Origin: Terriglobia bacterium
GTDB taxonomy: Bacteria > Acidobacteriota > Terriglobia > Terriglobales > Acidobacteriaceae
DNA: 64,000 nucleotides
NCBI GenBank assembly: GCA_020073385.1
Contig: JAIQFH010000033.1
Coordinates: 17,899-81,898, forward strand
Direction of reading: 5' to 3'
Shown: positions 56,072 through 64,000 of the stretch, in pieces
Numbering within the stretch: the first letter of the stretch is position 1
Layout: each line of letters begins with the position of its first letter
Notes under the pieces: generated by a model
Told to the model about the DNA's origin: nothing
The model's input: only the letters and a program-made list of their open reading frames with translations
The model's database searches: none
Made by a program: the position numbers and the translations under genes

Positions 56072-56926
56072 TTACGCTGCCGTTGATCTGCGGAGGGCGT
56101 TCATGTAGCTGTCCATTGACTGTGTCAACTGCGCATCAACCTCGTCCGCTATTGTCATGACATCGGGCAACAGCAAGCTGAAGTCGAGAAAGCTCAGATT
56201 GCTCTGCAACGTTCCGAACAGCGTCACTTGCAGGATCCGGGATTCGTGCACCAGCATCGCGGGAGTGTAGCCTTGCGAATATCGCAGTTCGCCATGGGCC
56301 ACGGCTGCGGAGGAAGGGACAGCGTCACTGTCCTTTGTCGTGGCTGGAGGCTTCCGGAGGCGGACAATCAAGTCTTCAACCAGCTTCGGAAGATGCCCGG
56401 TACGCTCTTGGTCGCTAAGACGAACATTGTTGAGTTCATTGCTGTGTTGTACTCGCTCTAACCAATCTAGGATGACGACGGGCATGCAACGTTGCAATAT
56501 TGCCGACACTCTTTCCTTTGCCGGTCGGGGTGCAGGCTTGCGGACAAGCATCTTTTCGCGGATGAGTTCGGGAAGTCTCTTGACTTCGAATGGTTTTACG
56601 ATTACTTCGTCCGCTTCCAAAAGGATGGTATCCATGGCGCTCTGCACGTCCGGGTAGCCACTCACGATCAACGTAAGGGCATCTGGCTGGGAGTGACGCA
56701 TCGCAGAGACCACCGTGAAACCGTCCCCGGCATGCGGCATGTGCAGGTCAGTGATGAGCACTTCGAAATTCTGTGTGGTGATAGATCTCAGAGCTTCCGA
56801 AACGTTGGCGGCGGCGACTACTTCGAATCCCTTGTGTTCAAGCGTAGCCGTCATCATTTCACGGACGGCATTATCGTCATCCACAAGCAGAACCCTGTGC
56901 TTAACGGGCCCTTCATTAGTGTTCAT
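56072..56926 (-). CDS. Response regulator with RsbRD-type C-terminal domain
   Basis: 284 residues. The receiver (RVLLVDDDNAVREMMTATLE, phospho-acceptor Asp in VLITDLHMPHAGDG, Lys in EADEVIVKPFEV) is complete. The C-terminal half (MPVVILDWLERVQHSNELNN, LRYSQGYTPAMLVHESRILQ, ADEVDAQLTQSMDSYM) resembles the RsbRD N-terminal helical domain of stressosome proteins. There is no DNA-binding domain, so output is presumably by protein contact in a partner-switching or stressosome-like system. A broken receiver gene lies directly upstream. Confidence 0.75.
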   Translation of the reverse strand: MNTNEGPVKHRVLLVDDDNAVREMMTATLEHKGFEVVAAANVSEALRSITTQNFEVLITDLHMPHAGDGFTVVSAMRHSQPDALTLIVSGYPDVQSAMDTILLEADEVIVKPFEVKRLPELIREKMLVRKPAPRPAKERVSAILQRCMPVVILDWLERVQHSNELNNVRLSDQERTGHLPKLVEDLIVRLRKPPATTKDSDAVPSSAAVAHGELRYSQGYTPAMLVHESRILQVTLFGTLQSNLSFLDFSLLLPDVMTIADEVDAQLTQSMDSYMNALRRSTAA

Positions 56927-56978
56927 GCGTCATACCCAAGAGAAGGAGTAGCCAACATGTCTCTGTGCAACTGTACGA

Positions 56979-57325
56979 TCATGGGCAACAACTGGCTGGA
57001 TAAGTGATCCTGGCTAGGAAAGCGTCTACCAGATTCAACGCTCCCCTGGGGACATCGGGCGCTGCGGAGAGCATGATGATTGGCGCTTGGGGACGAAGCC
57101 GTTTCATTGTGATTGCGAACTCTTGTCCGTTCATTTCGGGCATAACATAATCCACGATGGACAACATCAACCGAATGGACTGAAGCCAATTCCTCCCTTC
57201 TTTCCGCTGAGTGCGGTAAGAACGGTATACCCGAAAGTTTCGAGGAACGCCTTTTCGCATTCGAGGAAGTCTTGGTCGTCGTCTATGCAAAGAAGAACTG
57301 CGCTTTGCATCGCCTCATTAATCAT
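56979..57325 (-). pseudogene. Frameshifted receiver-domain gene
   Basis: ATG at 57325 (AAGGTGA upstream) begins MINEAMQSAVLLCIDDDQDF and FLETFGYTVLTALSGKKG, then stops at 57167. The second half of the receiver lies in another frame: IVDYVMPEMNGQEFAITMKR and LRPQAPIIMLSAAPDVPRGA, ending at 56979. The slip is near the ggaaagaagggagga run. A single-domain receiver that fed the neighbouring RsbRD-type regulator is a plausible original role. Confidence 0.65.
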
Positions 57326-57597
57326 GATCACCTTTTTCAACAATCACGTTGCGGAAAACCGCTCACAGTCGCACCAAGGAATTTCTTCAGTCGAAGTCGC
57401 AGTCCCTTCCTGCAAACGCTGTCGGAAGGGCACCCAATCGCTTCTCGAAATCGGAAATACACTCTCTAATATTTTCGTGCAATTGGAATCCCTAAAGATG
57501 GTCACGTTTGCACACTTCTACGATAGAAGGCGGGCTCCCCGAAAATGACGGGTCTTGGTGTTCGTTCCAGCAGTCGAGCGGCTCGAGGGGGCCAATC

Positions 57598-57749
57598 ATG
57601 TCGGCCGTGGTAACGACGAAAGAATCTCGCAACTTCGATCCCAAGTTTTCCTATCGACCATCGACGGCGGCAGGAAGATCGCTACATTCTCCAAAAAGCA
57701 GACGATCTTCGTTCAGCGCGATGCGTCCTCAAGAGGGGATATAATGTAG
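57598..57749 (+). pseudogene. N-terminal fragment of a Crp-family gene, frameshifted
   Basis: ATG at 57598 begins MSAVVTTKESRNFDPK. One frame over, the sequence continues VFLSTIDGGRKIATFSKKQT, IFVQRD, then a stop at 57749. The intact gene just downstream has FDPQVFLDTIGEGRKALLFP at the same place, so this is a partial duplicate of its start. Confidence 0.6.
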
Positions 57750-57778
57750 TCGAACGTGGAGTGAGCGGAGGTGTGCCC

Positions 57779-58543
57779 ATGGCTTCGCCTCGCGAATCCA
57801 AGGGTTCAACGAAAATCGCGGTCCCGGCACCGATTGAACAGAAATCGCGACGTACGCGGAATTCTACGCGTCCACCTCCAGCCCCCAAAAACGGCCGCCA
57901 ATTCGACCCCCAGGTATTCCTCGACACCATCGGCGAAGGCAGGAAAGCTTTGCTCTTTCCGAACAAGCAAACCATCATGGCCCAAGGGGATCCCGCAGAC
58001 GCAGTTTTCTACTTGCGGACAGGCAAGGTAAGACTCACTGTTGTCTCCAAGGATGGCAAGGAAGCCACAATTGGCATACTAAGTGACGGGAGTTTCTTCG
58101 GCGAAGGTGCGCTTGCGGGTCAATCTCTTCGCATGAGCTCCGCAACCGCAATGACAGATTGCGCTGTTCTGAGAATCGAGAAAAAGGCCATGGTGGACGC
58201 GCTTCACCGCGAACACACCCTTTCCGATCTGTTCGTCGCATATCTGTTGACCCGGAACATTCGATACGAAGAGGATCTGGTTGACCAACTGTTTAATTCC
58301 AGCGAGAAAAGGTTAGCCCGTGCCCTTCTCATGCTTGCTCATTTTGGCAAGGAAGGGATTCCTGAATCCGTGATTCCGAAGCTTTGTCAGGAGACACTGG
58401 CCGAGATGGTAGGCACCACTCGTTCGCGCGTGAGCTTTTTCATGAACCGGTTCAGGAAATTGGGATTCATTGACTACGCCGGGGGTGCAGAAGGCGGGTT
58501 ACGGGTTCACAGTTCACTTCTCAACGTCGTTCTCCACGACTAG
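57779..58543 (+). CDS. Crp/Fnr-family transcriptional regulator
   Basis: 254 residues from ATG at 57779 with GGAGGT 7 nt upstream. A basic, Pro-rich N-terminal extension of about 40 residues precedes the cNMP-like domain (FPNKQTIMAQGDPADAVFYL, GSFFGEGALAGQSLRMSSAT). The C-terminal winged helix is LCQETLAEMVGTTRSRVSFF. No Cys cluster of the FNR type is seen. The motif FGEGAL..QSLRMSSA departs from the cAMP-binding FGEL..RAA pattern, so the ligand is uncertain. A TATAAT box lies at 57739-57744. Confidence 0.85.
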   Translation: MASPRESKGSTKIAVPAPIEQKSRRTRNSTRPPPAPKNGRQFDPQVFLDTIGEGRKALLFPNKQTIMAQGDPADAVFYLRTGKVRLTVVSKDGKEATIGILSDGSFFGEGALAGQSLRMSSATAMTDCAVLRIEKKAMVDALHREHTLSDLFVAYLLTRNIRYEEDLVDQLFNSSEKRLARALLMLAHFGKEGIPESVIPKLCQETLAEMVGTTRSRVSFFMNRFRKLGFIDYAGGAEGGLRVHSSLLNVVLHD

Positions 58544-58723
58544 CGGCTCGCGTCATCCCAATTGCGGGACAGCGGCTAAACAATGATCCAGGGCGGGCAC
58601 CGCGCCCACAGAATCCGATGAAGCAGGCGCGCGCCCTATCCGAGCGACTCCCAGACGCGTAACATTAGGCTGAACGTTTGATGTCCAGGTGTCACGGGAA
58701 TTTTGCATGGTAACGGAACGGAA

Positions 58724-59329
58724 ATGATGCTTCCTCCACAGACGCGAGATTTGGCCCTGCGACTTCTTGCTTACGAAAACGCTGCGGGCAAGACCTCTGA
58801 GCCGACGGAGTTCGCGGCCTTTGGCGTCTGTGAGAGGTTGCGCCAGCCCCTGATTACACTCGCGGGAGTTGCCGGTTTTCGCTCCCTCCTTTCTCGTGCT
58901 CTGACGCTGGCGAGGGCGGAAGCTCCCAGTCTTAGCGCAGTACAGGTCGCGGCGGATGGCTCCTTACAGGGTCTAGACGGGCTTCGGCCGCAAGTCGATG
59001 CGGACGAAGCTGGGGAGGCAGGAATCATTCTCATTACCCAGTTACTCGGGCTGCTTGTCCGAGTTGTTGGCGAAGCTATGACGTTGCAGCTGGTGACATC
59101 TGAAATTCTTCCAGACTTTAAGTTCCTCTCGAAGAGCGGTATACCTATGGGCTTTGAAGCGATCCTCAACGAAGTCGATGATCTCCAAGGCGTCAGTGCC
59201 CGTCTTGAGGGACTGGCGGAGCAATATCCGCCCGTCACGGAAGCGCTGAGGACTCTCTCGGGAAACGTCCTAAACACGGCGACGGTATTGGCGGTAGTGG
59301 CGGCAATTAAAAGCCCCAAGCCGAACTGA
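58724..59329 (+). CDS. Conserved protein of unknown function, tandem copy 1 (KaiC-associated)
   Basis: 201 residues from ATG at 58724 with GGAACGG upstream. No recognised family. It shares with the next gene the block PLITLAGVAGFRSLLSRALT and LARAEAPSL plus VAADGSLQGLDGL, and a helix-rich hydrophobic stretch IILITQLLGLLVRVVGEAMT. The C-terminal 60 residues are unique to this copy. It precedes the KaiC-like ATPase in the same direction, so it may be a partner or regulator of that protein. Confidence 0.6.
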   Translation: MMLPPQTRDLALRLLAYENAAGKTSEPTEFAAFGVCERLRQPLITLAGVAGFRSLLSRALTLARAEAPSLSAVQVAADGSLQGLDGLRPQVDADEAGEAGIILITQLLGLLVRVVGEAMTLQLVTSEILPDFKFLSKSGIPMGFEAILNEVDDLQGVSARLEGLAEQYPPVTEALRTLSGNVLNTATVLAVVAAIKSPKPN

Positions 59330-59349
59330 GCACAGAGTTCGCGCTCTGC

Positions 59350-59808
59350 ATGGAAAAGGAAATCGTGAGTCTTCTAGAATCACGACATTTGGCCGAACGC
59401 CTTCTTGCTAAGGAAGCCGTTACGGGAGAGAACTCCGAGCCTACGGAGTCTGCGGCTTTTCGTGTCTGTGCGAAGCTGCGCGGGCCCCTGATCACACTCG
59501 CGGGCGTTGCGGGTTTTCGCTCGCTCCTTTCTCGTGCCCTGACGCTGGCCAGGGCGGAAGCTCCTAGTCTCGGCGCGATACAGGTAGCGGCGGATGGCTC
59601 CTTAAGGGGTCTAGATGAGCTTGCGTCGCAAACTGACAAGGAACAGGCCAGGGACGGAGGAGCCATTCTCATTGCCCAGTTAATCGGGCTGCTCCTCACT
59701 TTCATTGGCGAGGGTTTAACGTTGCGGTTGGTTCAGGATGTGTGGCCGGAGGCCACCTTCGACGGCCGCGTTTCCGAGAAGAGAGGGAAGCTTGAGCGCA
59801 CACGATAG
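59350..59808 (+). CDS. Conserved protein of unknown function, tandem copy 2 (overlaps KaiC-like gene)
   Basis: 152 residues. It shares PLITLAGVAGFRSLLSRALT and VAADGSLRGLDELASQ with the preceding gene, and ILIAQLIGLLLTFIGEGLTL in the hydrophobic segment. It lacks the last third of its paralogue. It starts 20 nt after it, and its 3' end overlaps the first codons of the KaiC-like gene. The tight packing implies one operon and probably shared function. Confidence 0.6.
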   Translation: MEKEIVSLLESRHLAERLLAKEAVTGENSEPTESAAFRVCAKLRGPLITLAGVAGFRSLLSRALTLARAEAPSLGAIQVAADGSLRGLDELASQTDKEQARDGGAILIAQLIGLLLTFIGEGLTLRLVQDVWPEATFDGRVSEKRGKLERTR

Positions 59809-61309
59809 AGTGATCATAAGAAAACTGCCGACCGGGGTGCCGGGCCTGGATGAAATCCTGGGCGGCGGTCTCCCGGAATTTTCTTTTAATATCATCGCGG
59901 GCGCCCCAGGAAGCGGCAAGACGACGCTGGCGCACCAAATCGTGTTCGCGAACGCTACGCCGGATCGCCCGGCGCTCTATTTCACCATCCTCGGCGAACC
60001 CGCTCTCAAAATGCTGCGATACCAGCAACAGTACACGTTCTTCGACCAGGCCAAATTAACCACTGCCGTTCGCTTTATCAACTTGAGTCAGGTTGTGTTG
60101 GAGAAGGACTTAGATGCGGTCCTAGAGGAAATTACGAAAGAGGTTGAGAAAGCAAACCCCGGCATCGTGGTAGTCGACTCCTTTCGGACCGTGGTGCGGA
60201 AGGCCCTCGGCGGTACAACCGAAGTAGAGCTGCAGGCTTTCATTCAACGGTTAGCCCTGCTCCTGACCAGTTGGCAAGCCACAACTTTTCTGGTTGGGGA
60301 ATATGTGGAAGGTGAAATCCGAGACAATCCAGTATTCACGGTCTCCGATGGCCTCTTTTGGCTCTACCAAACCTCGGAGCGAAGTTCCATTGTGCGGAAA
60401 CTCCAGATCGTGAAACTGCGCGGGCAGGCGTCCGTGCCCGGACAGCACACTTTCCGCATTACTCATGCCGGGCTACAAGCCTTCTCGCGTACTCTTGGGC
60501 TGGCCGGACAAACAAGGAAGATCCCGAGTACACGGCGCCTTTCCGTCGGTATTCCGGAATTGGACAAGATGCTCGGGGGCGGCATCCCCGAGGGAGACAG
60601 TGTCCTGGTGGCCGGGGCCTCGGGAACGGGAAAATCAGTCCTGGCAACCCAATTCATTGCTGAGGGCATACGTCAGGGGGATCCGGGAATTGTGGTGGTC
60701 TTCGAAGAACGACCGCAAGAGTATGCGGAGCGTGCCAGCAGCTTCGGTCTGGATTTGAAAACACCGCGACAGGAGAAGAAACTCGATATTCTCTACCTCC
60801 GTCCGCTGGATCTCTCGGTGGATGAAACCATGCACGAGATTCTCGACGCGGTGCAGAAGATTGGCGCCAAACGCCTGGTGATTGATTCGCTGGCGGGCTT
60901 TGAGATGGCGCTGGCCCCCGGCTTCCGTGCAGACTTTCGCGAATCGCTCTACCGGATGATCACCGCTTTGACCGGAGTCGGGGTGACGATTCTAAGCACG
61001 GTTGAGGTGAACGAGTCTTTCACAGAATTCCCGTTCAGTACCTACTCGATTTCCTTTCTCACCGATGACATTATCCGGCTTCGGTACGTATGCATCGACG
61101 GCCAGCTTCGCAAGATCATGGTCGTTATCAAGATGCGCGGTGGCAACCATAGCAAGGATATCCGCGAATATGAAATCACCTCCAAGGGCGTGGTCATCAT
61201 GGGCGATCGCCTCACGGATTATCAAGGCCTTATCACCGGCATTCCTGAGCATTTGAACCGCTCTGGCAATAATCAATCGCGTTCACATAAGTCGAAAGCC
61301 AAAAGCTAG
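59792..61309 (+). CDS. KaiC-like double-domain ATPase
   Basis: About 505 residues from TTG at 59792 (GAGAGGGA upstream). Two RecA-like domains are present: domain 1 with GVPGLDEILGGGLPEF and Walker A GAPGSGKTT, Walker B near GIVVVDSFR; domain 2 with GIPELDKMLGGGIPEGD and Walker A GASGTGKSV, Walker B near KRLVIDSLAG. The acidic catalytic positions EPAL and FEERPQE follow each. This is the KaiC/circadian-clock-like architecture also found in non-photosynthetic bacteria, where such proteins act in stress signalling. No kaiA or kaiB gene is present in the window. It overlaps the preceding unknown gene. Confidence 0.88.
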   Translation: MSAHDRVIIRKLPTGVPGLDEILGGGLPEFSFNIIAGAPGSGKTTLAHQIVFANATPDRPALYFTILGEPALKMLRYQQQYTFFDQAKLTTAVRFINLSQVVLEKDLDAVLEEITKEVEKANPGIVVVDSFRTVVRKALGGTTEVELQAFIQRLALLLTSWQATTFLVGEYVEGEIRDNPVFTVSDGLFWLYQTSERSSIVRKLQIVKLRGQASVPGQHTFRITHAGLQAFSRTLGLAGQTRKIPSTRRLSVGIPELDKMLGGGIPEGDSVLVAGASGTGKSVLATQFIAEGIRQGDPGIVVVFEERPQEYAERASSFGLDLKTPRQEKKLDILYLRPLDLSVDETMHEILDAVQKIGAKRLVIDSLAGFEMALAPGFRADFRESLYRMITALTGVGVTILSTVEVNESFTEFPFSTYSISFLTDDIIRLRYVCIDGQLRKIMVVIKMRGGNHSKDIREYEITSKGVVIMGDRLTDYQGLITGIPEHLNRSGNNQSRSHKSKAKS

Positions 61310-61429
61310 AAGCAATCGCGACTAACGCTGACATTACGCCACTCACAACGGGAGTAGCGGGTCCGGCTTTCGGGTCGTGTCATGTTAGTGCTTTTTCGGA
61401 CGCGACGCCGGGATGAGTGCTGAAGGCTG

Positions 61430-61720
61430 AAAGAAGGTGTGGGCGTCGTGTTCGAAAAAGCCGTCAGAAGGAAGCCGCTGGCGCGGCGGATGCGGGACTT
61501 ATGCAAATTGAATGGAGCGAGCGAGGGGTGTAGAAGTTCGCGGGAGTCGTCAAGGCCGGTGGAGGAGGAGTCGGCGCAGCGGTGCAAAGACGAGTCGATG
61601 GCGGAAGTGAGCCTAGGTGGGGAGAGGAAGAAGATGTCTGGGGGTAAGGGAGACACACTTCGGCGAGACGCTCTGCAGCGGGCCGACAGTGCGGTATGTG
61701 GGTGAGTGATTTCATGCAGC
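61430..61720. other. Strongly purine-rich stretch
   Basis: The plus strand is dominated by G and A for almost 300 nt, for example ggtggagaggaagaagatgt and ggtggaggaggagtcgg. Both strands carry open frames here only because of this bias. No protein family is visible. It abuts the truncated integrase. Confidence 0.45.
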
Positions 61721-61739
61721 CGTGACCAGGAGCGGTGGA

Positions 61740-62274
61740 GAACGGAGCTGGAGCTGTGCCGCTGTGAATCGCTCGACAAGCATATTGGCGACACGCGGCT
61801 GGTTGCCGTTTAGGCGGGTTGACGCGACGAGTCTTGCCGAGCGTCGGATTGGCAAGATCTCCTTCCTTTTTCAAGGACCTCAGCCACTGCTCCACTTCCA
61901 GCGGTTCGATGCCAACGGCGATTCTGTTTCCCCATCGTGGGAGCAGGCGGTTCCGGAGAACTCGCTCGTAACCCCTTATGGTCGTGTGGGCCTTAGGGCG
62001 GATTGATTCGGAGCAGTCAACCAACTCGTGTTCTGCGTAGTGCTGAGCCAAGTCTCCAAAGGTCAATCCGCGTCGCCCGGTTGATAGGAACATGGAGTCG
62101 TTCGACCTCGGCCCATGCACTATTTGTGTCAGGAAGATGTCGGACCAAGCCTATAGGGATTTTGTTTTCCATCCGTTTGCAGTCAGATTTTCGAGTAGTG
62201 CGGAAGTACACCCCGGTCTCACCTTGAGCGCGCTTTTCCTTTTTTAGCCAGCCGCGTTGATGTCTTTGCGCCAT
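61740..62274 (-). pseudogene. Tyrosine-type integrase with frameshift and internal deletion
   Basis: ATG at 62274 (AAGGAG upstream) begins MAQRHQRGWLKKEKRAQGET, a start I recall from acidobacterial site-specific integrases. Near 62085 the frame shifts and continues GLTFGDLAQHYAEHELVD and PLEVEQWLRSLKKEGDLANP, the core-binding domain. Then the frame jumps to RLNGNQPRVANMLVE (about 61775-61822), which belongs far downstream in the catalytic domain. About 140 residues between, and the end with the catalytic Tyr, are missing. Confidence 0.7.
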
Positions 62275-62374
62275 TGTCGTCTCTCCTTCGTCACTTGAGG
62301 TCTGCCTGTGCCGATGAGAATCACGGCGAACCAGGAGGCAGTGTCTCCAAGGGTGGACGGCAATCTATTGCATG

Positions 62375-63133
62375 TCAGGCCACGACTTGGCCGATTGGTT
62401 GAGGAGTAATGACCTTGGCGTTTGGGGCCTCCAGCAGGCGGCCGAGCAGGTCGCAGGCGCGTGCCGTTCCGTTTTCATTGCGAACCCGGGCGCCAATCGC
62501 AGCCGCACGTTCAGCGTAGGTCCTATTTTCAAGAAGGTTCTGAATTTCCCGTACAGCGAGATTGGCGTTGTAGCGTTCGCGCGGAATGCTCCGTGCCATT
62601 CCCATGCGAACGAGGCGCGCAGCGTTGTCCGGCTGATCGTGACCATAGTGGACAACGAGCGTTGGCCGGCCGGCCCGCATGGCCTCGCCCGTCGTACCGA
62701 TTTCCCCCTGGTGTACCACCACACACGCAAGGGGAAAAACAGCGGAGTGCGGCGCATATTGGACCGCCATAACCCCGGGTGGCAGCGGGTGTTTGGGTTG
62801 GTTGTGCGGATCGCGCCCAACCATGAGCAGAGCGCGGCGCCCGAGGCGACTGGCAGCCTCCGCGCTTTGTTCGTAGAAGTCGCCCGCAGCGCCGACTGCC
62901 GCTGAACCGAGCGTAAAAACGATGGGCGGTTCGCCAGAATCAAGGAATTTGTCCAACTCCGGTGCGTTGCCGTTGTTGTGGCTGAAGATCGGGAATCCTG
63001 TTGCATGCGCATGGGCCGGCCAGTCAGGTTGGGGCGCCGCCAGCACGGGTGAAAACAGACCTAATGTCAGATGTGGCGAGTGGCCCCAGAGGAGAGGATT
63101 CGGTGCGCGCGAGAGACCAAGCTCTCGCCGCTG
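62375..63133 (-). pseudogene. C-terminal half of an MGT-type UDP-glycosyltransferase
   Basis: From 63046 to 62375 an open frame encodes the C-terminal nucleotide-sugar-binding half: PPIVFTLGSAAVGAAGDFYE, VMAVQYAPHSAVFPLACVVV, HQGEIGTTGEAMRAGRPTLV, HYGHDQPDNAARLVRMG. The same frame shows homology-like sequence further up (RELGLSRAPNPLLWGHSPHL, LTLGLFSPVLAAPQPDWP) until a stop at 63136. The N-terminal acceptor-binding half is absent. Without it, activity is unlikely. Confidence 0.65.
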
Positions 63134-63180
63134 TCACAGAACGACACTCTTTTTTGCATCTCTCCGGATGCACGACGCCA

Positions 63181-63807
63181 TTGACGAGGCGGGCATCGTC
63201 GATGATGGTTGTCGTGATTGCTTTACTGGCATGCGTGCCCGTGTCATTCGCACGGCCCACATCGGAATTCCTTCGAACTCTCACGGTTACGCCCGCAGAA
63301 TCGGTAATCCTCGACATTGAAATTGCCAACGGCAACCTGCAAGTCGTGTATGGCCGGGACGGGCAAGTATCAATCTCGGTGGTGGCAAGAACTTCTGCAA
63401 ACGTTCAACTGGACGACAACTTCTTCCCTTCGGTGCTAGCAATCGATCAGCAGGGAAACCACGTCCGCATCCGAAATGTTCCACAGGCTACCGTTCCGGA
63501 AACAGCAATCAGTTTTGTTTACCGGATCGATGTTCCCTATCGCACGCAAGTTATTTCCCGGGTGAGCCAGGGCAAACAGAACATCAGTGGGGTTCTAGGG
63601 CCCGTCAACGCCGTGATCGGCATGGGCGACGTCACTGCCGCGTACATATCGAAAGGAGTGCAAGCTCAGGTTGGCAGTGGGAATGTGGATCTTCAGGTCA
63701 TCGGCGAGCACGTCGAAGCCATGACGGGCAGCGGCAACATTTCCTGCACGCGTCTGCCGCAGGGCGTAAATGCAGAGACCGGAGACGGCGACATTACGCT
63801 TCTATGA
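63181..63807 (+). CDS. Secreted DUF4097-like (adhesin-type beta-strand) protein
   Basis: About 208 residues. A signal peptide (RRASSMMVVVIALLACVPVS, cleavage near FA|RPT) is best served by TTG at 63181; ATG at 63202 or 63205 also works. The rest is a repetitive beta-helix-like protein: VILDIEIANGNLQVVYGRDG, VQAQVGSGNVDLQVIGEHVE, AMTGSGNISC, AETGDGDITLL. This pattern is typical of DUF4097 putative adhesins. It ends soon after the last repeat, so it is short for the family and may be truncated. Confidence 0.6.
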   Translation: MTRRASSMMVVVIALLACVPVSFARPTSEFLRTLTVTPAESVILDIEIANGNLQVVYGRDGQVSISVVARTSANVQLDDNFFPSVLAIDQQGNHVRIRNVPQATVPETAISFVYRIDVPYRTQVISRVSQGKQNISGVLGPVNAVIGMGDVTAAYISKGVQAQVGSGNVDLQVIGEHVEAMTGSGNISCTRLPQGVNAETGDGDITLL

Positions 63808-63883
63808 GAAGGTCATAAAAGTCAAGGCCGACGTGGCGGCCCTCCTTATTCTTTTTTCCCCGACATCGACGACGCTGCGTCCG

Positions 63884-63954
63884 GTGGCGTGGAGAGCTGT
63901 CAAGGGCGCCGTTTTTTGGCGTTCATCTCGACCCTTGACAGGTCTCCACGCCAC
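63884..63954. repeat. Long inverted repeat, 23-bp arms
   Basis: gtggcgtggagagctgtcaa+ggg (63884-63906) and its reverse complement at 63932-63954, with one mismatch. The 25-nt centre contains a smaller hairpin cgcc-gtttttt-ggcg. It has no coding explanation and lies 77 nt after the stop of the DUF4097-like gene. It may be a mobile-element end, a palindromic repeat family member or a structured RNA. Confidence 0.7.
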
Positions 63955-64000
63955 TTCATAATCGATCGGGGGACGAAGCGCAACGCAGTTCAGTTGGGCT

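Noticed and set aside
61306..61794. 163-codon reverse frame and an 89-codon forward frame in the purine-rich stretch
   Set aside because: Both arise from the base bias; Pro/Ser/Thr-rich or Arg/Gly-rich with no domain.

Overview
The window looks like chromosomal DNA from an acidobacterium of the Terriglobia/Acidobacteriaceae type. The support is qualitative: a very large TonB-dependent receptor with an N-terminal carboxypeptidase-regulatory-like domain, two giant beta-propeller/Y_Y_Y sensor kinases, many secreted esterases, DoxX-like proteins, FhlA-like regulators with a cysteine-rich GAF insert, and a small zinc-finger protein of a kind I associate with this phylum. No complete rRNA or tRNA gene and no CRISPR array was seen.

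Region 1 (1-17.1 kb) is a sugar-uptake locus. A leftward operon encodes sucrose phosphorylase, an MFS transporter and a mutarotase-like protein that runs off the left edge. A divergent GntR/LacI-type regulator follows, then a rightward run: TonB-dependent receptor, HSL-type esterase, two Nif3-like proteins, SGNH esterase, CE1-like esterase, fructokinase and type-B carboxylesterase. Sucrose phosphorylase plus fructokinase define the inner pathway. Four predicted secreted esterases and a receptor suggest that the outside substrate is an acylated sucrose or similar sugar ester.

Region 2 (17.1-30.0 kb) lies between two copies of the 3' half of a tRNA-Phe gene (50-nt repeats at 17349 and 29758), probably old integration scars. 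It holds a lipoprotein, a sensor kinase/response regulator/DoxX module, two tandem epoxide hydrolases, a VOC protein, an oxidoreductase remnant, a Tat-exported thioredoxin-like protein and a divergent sigma-like factor.

Region 3 (30.0-38.8 kb) has two paralogous ECF sigma factors lacking the usual C-terminal SnoaL-like domain, Dps, a sigma-54 activator, and a second, leftward copy of the kinase/regulator/DoxX module.

Region 4 (38.9-45.3 kb) is a redox cluster: a VioB-like ferritin-fold protein with two tiny acidic proteins, diverging from a Rieske protein, a CDGSH protein, a TMEM175-like channel and an animal-type heme peroxidase. A visibly GC-rich patch follows with an HD-domain protein and a frameshifted alpha/beta hydrolase.

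Region 5 (45.3-61.3 kb) is a stress and signalling region (S21, dodecin, GroES/GroEL, Hsp20, slipin, Crp-family regulators, an RsbRD-type response regulator, a double-domain KaiC-like ATPase). It is littered with broken genes. The most unusual item is a small gene fusing a GroES-like start to part of the GroEL apical domain.

Region 6 (61.3-64 kb) is debris: an integrase with an internal deletion, a glycosyltransferase C-terminal half, a purine-rich stretch, a secreted adhesin-like protein and a 23-bp-arm inverted repeat. Several frame breaks lie near short homopolymers, so sequencing error cannot be excluded for each one.
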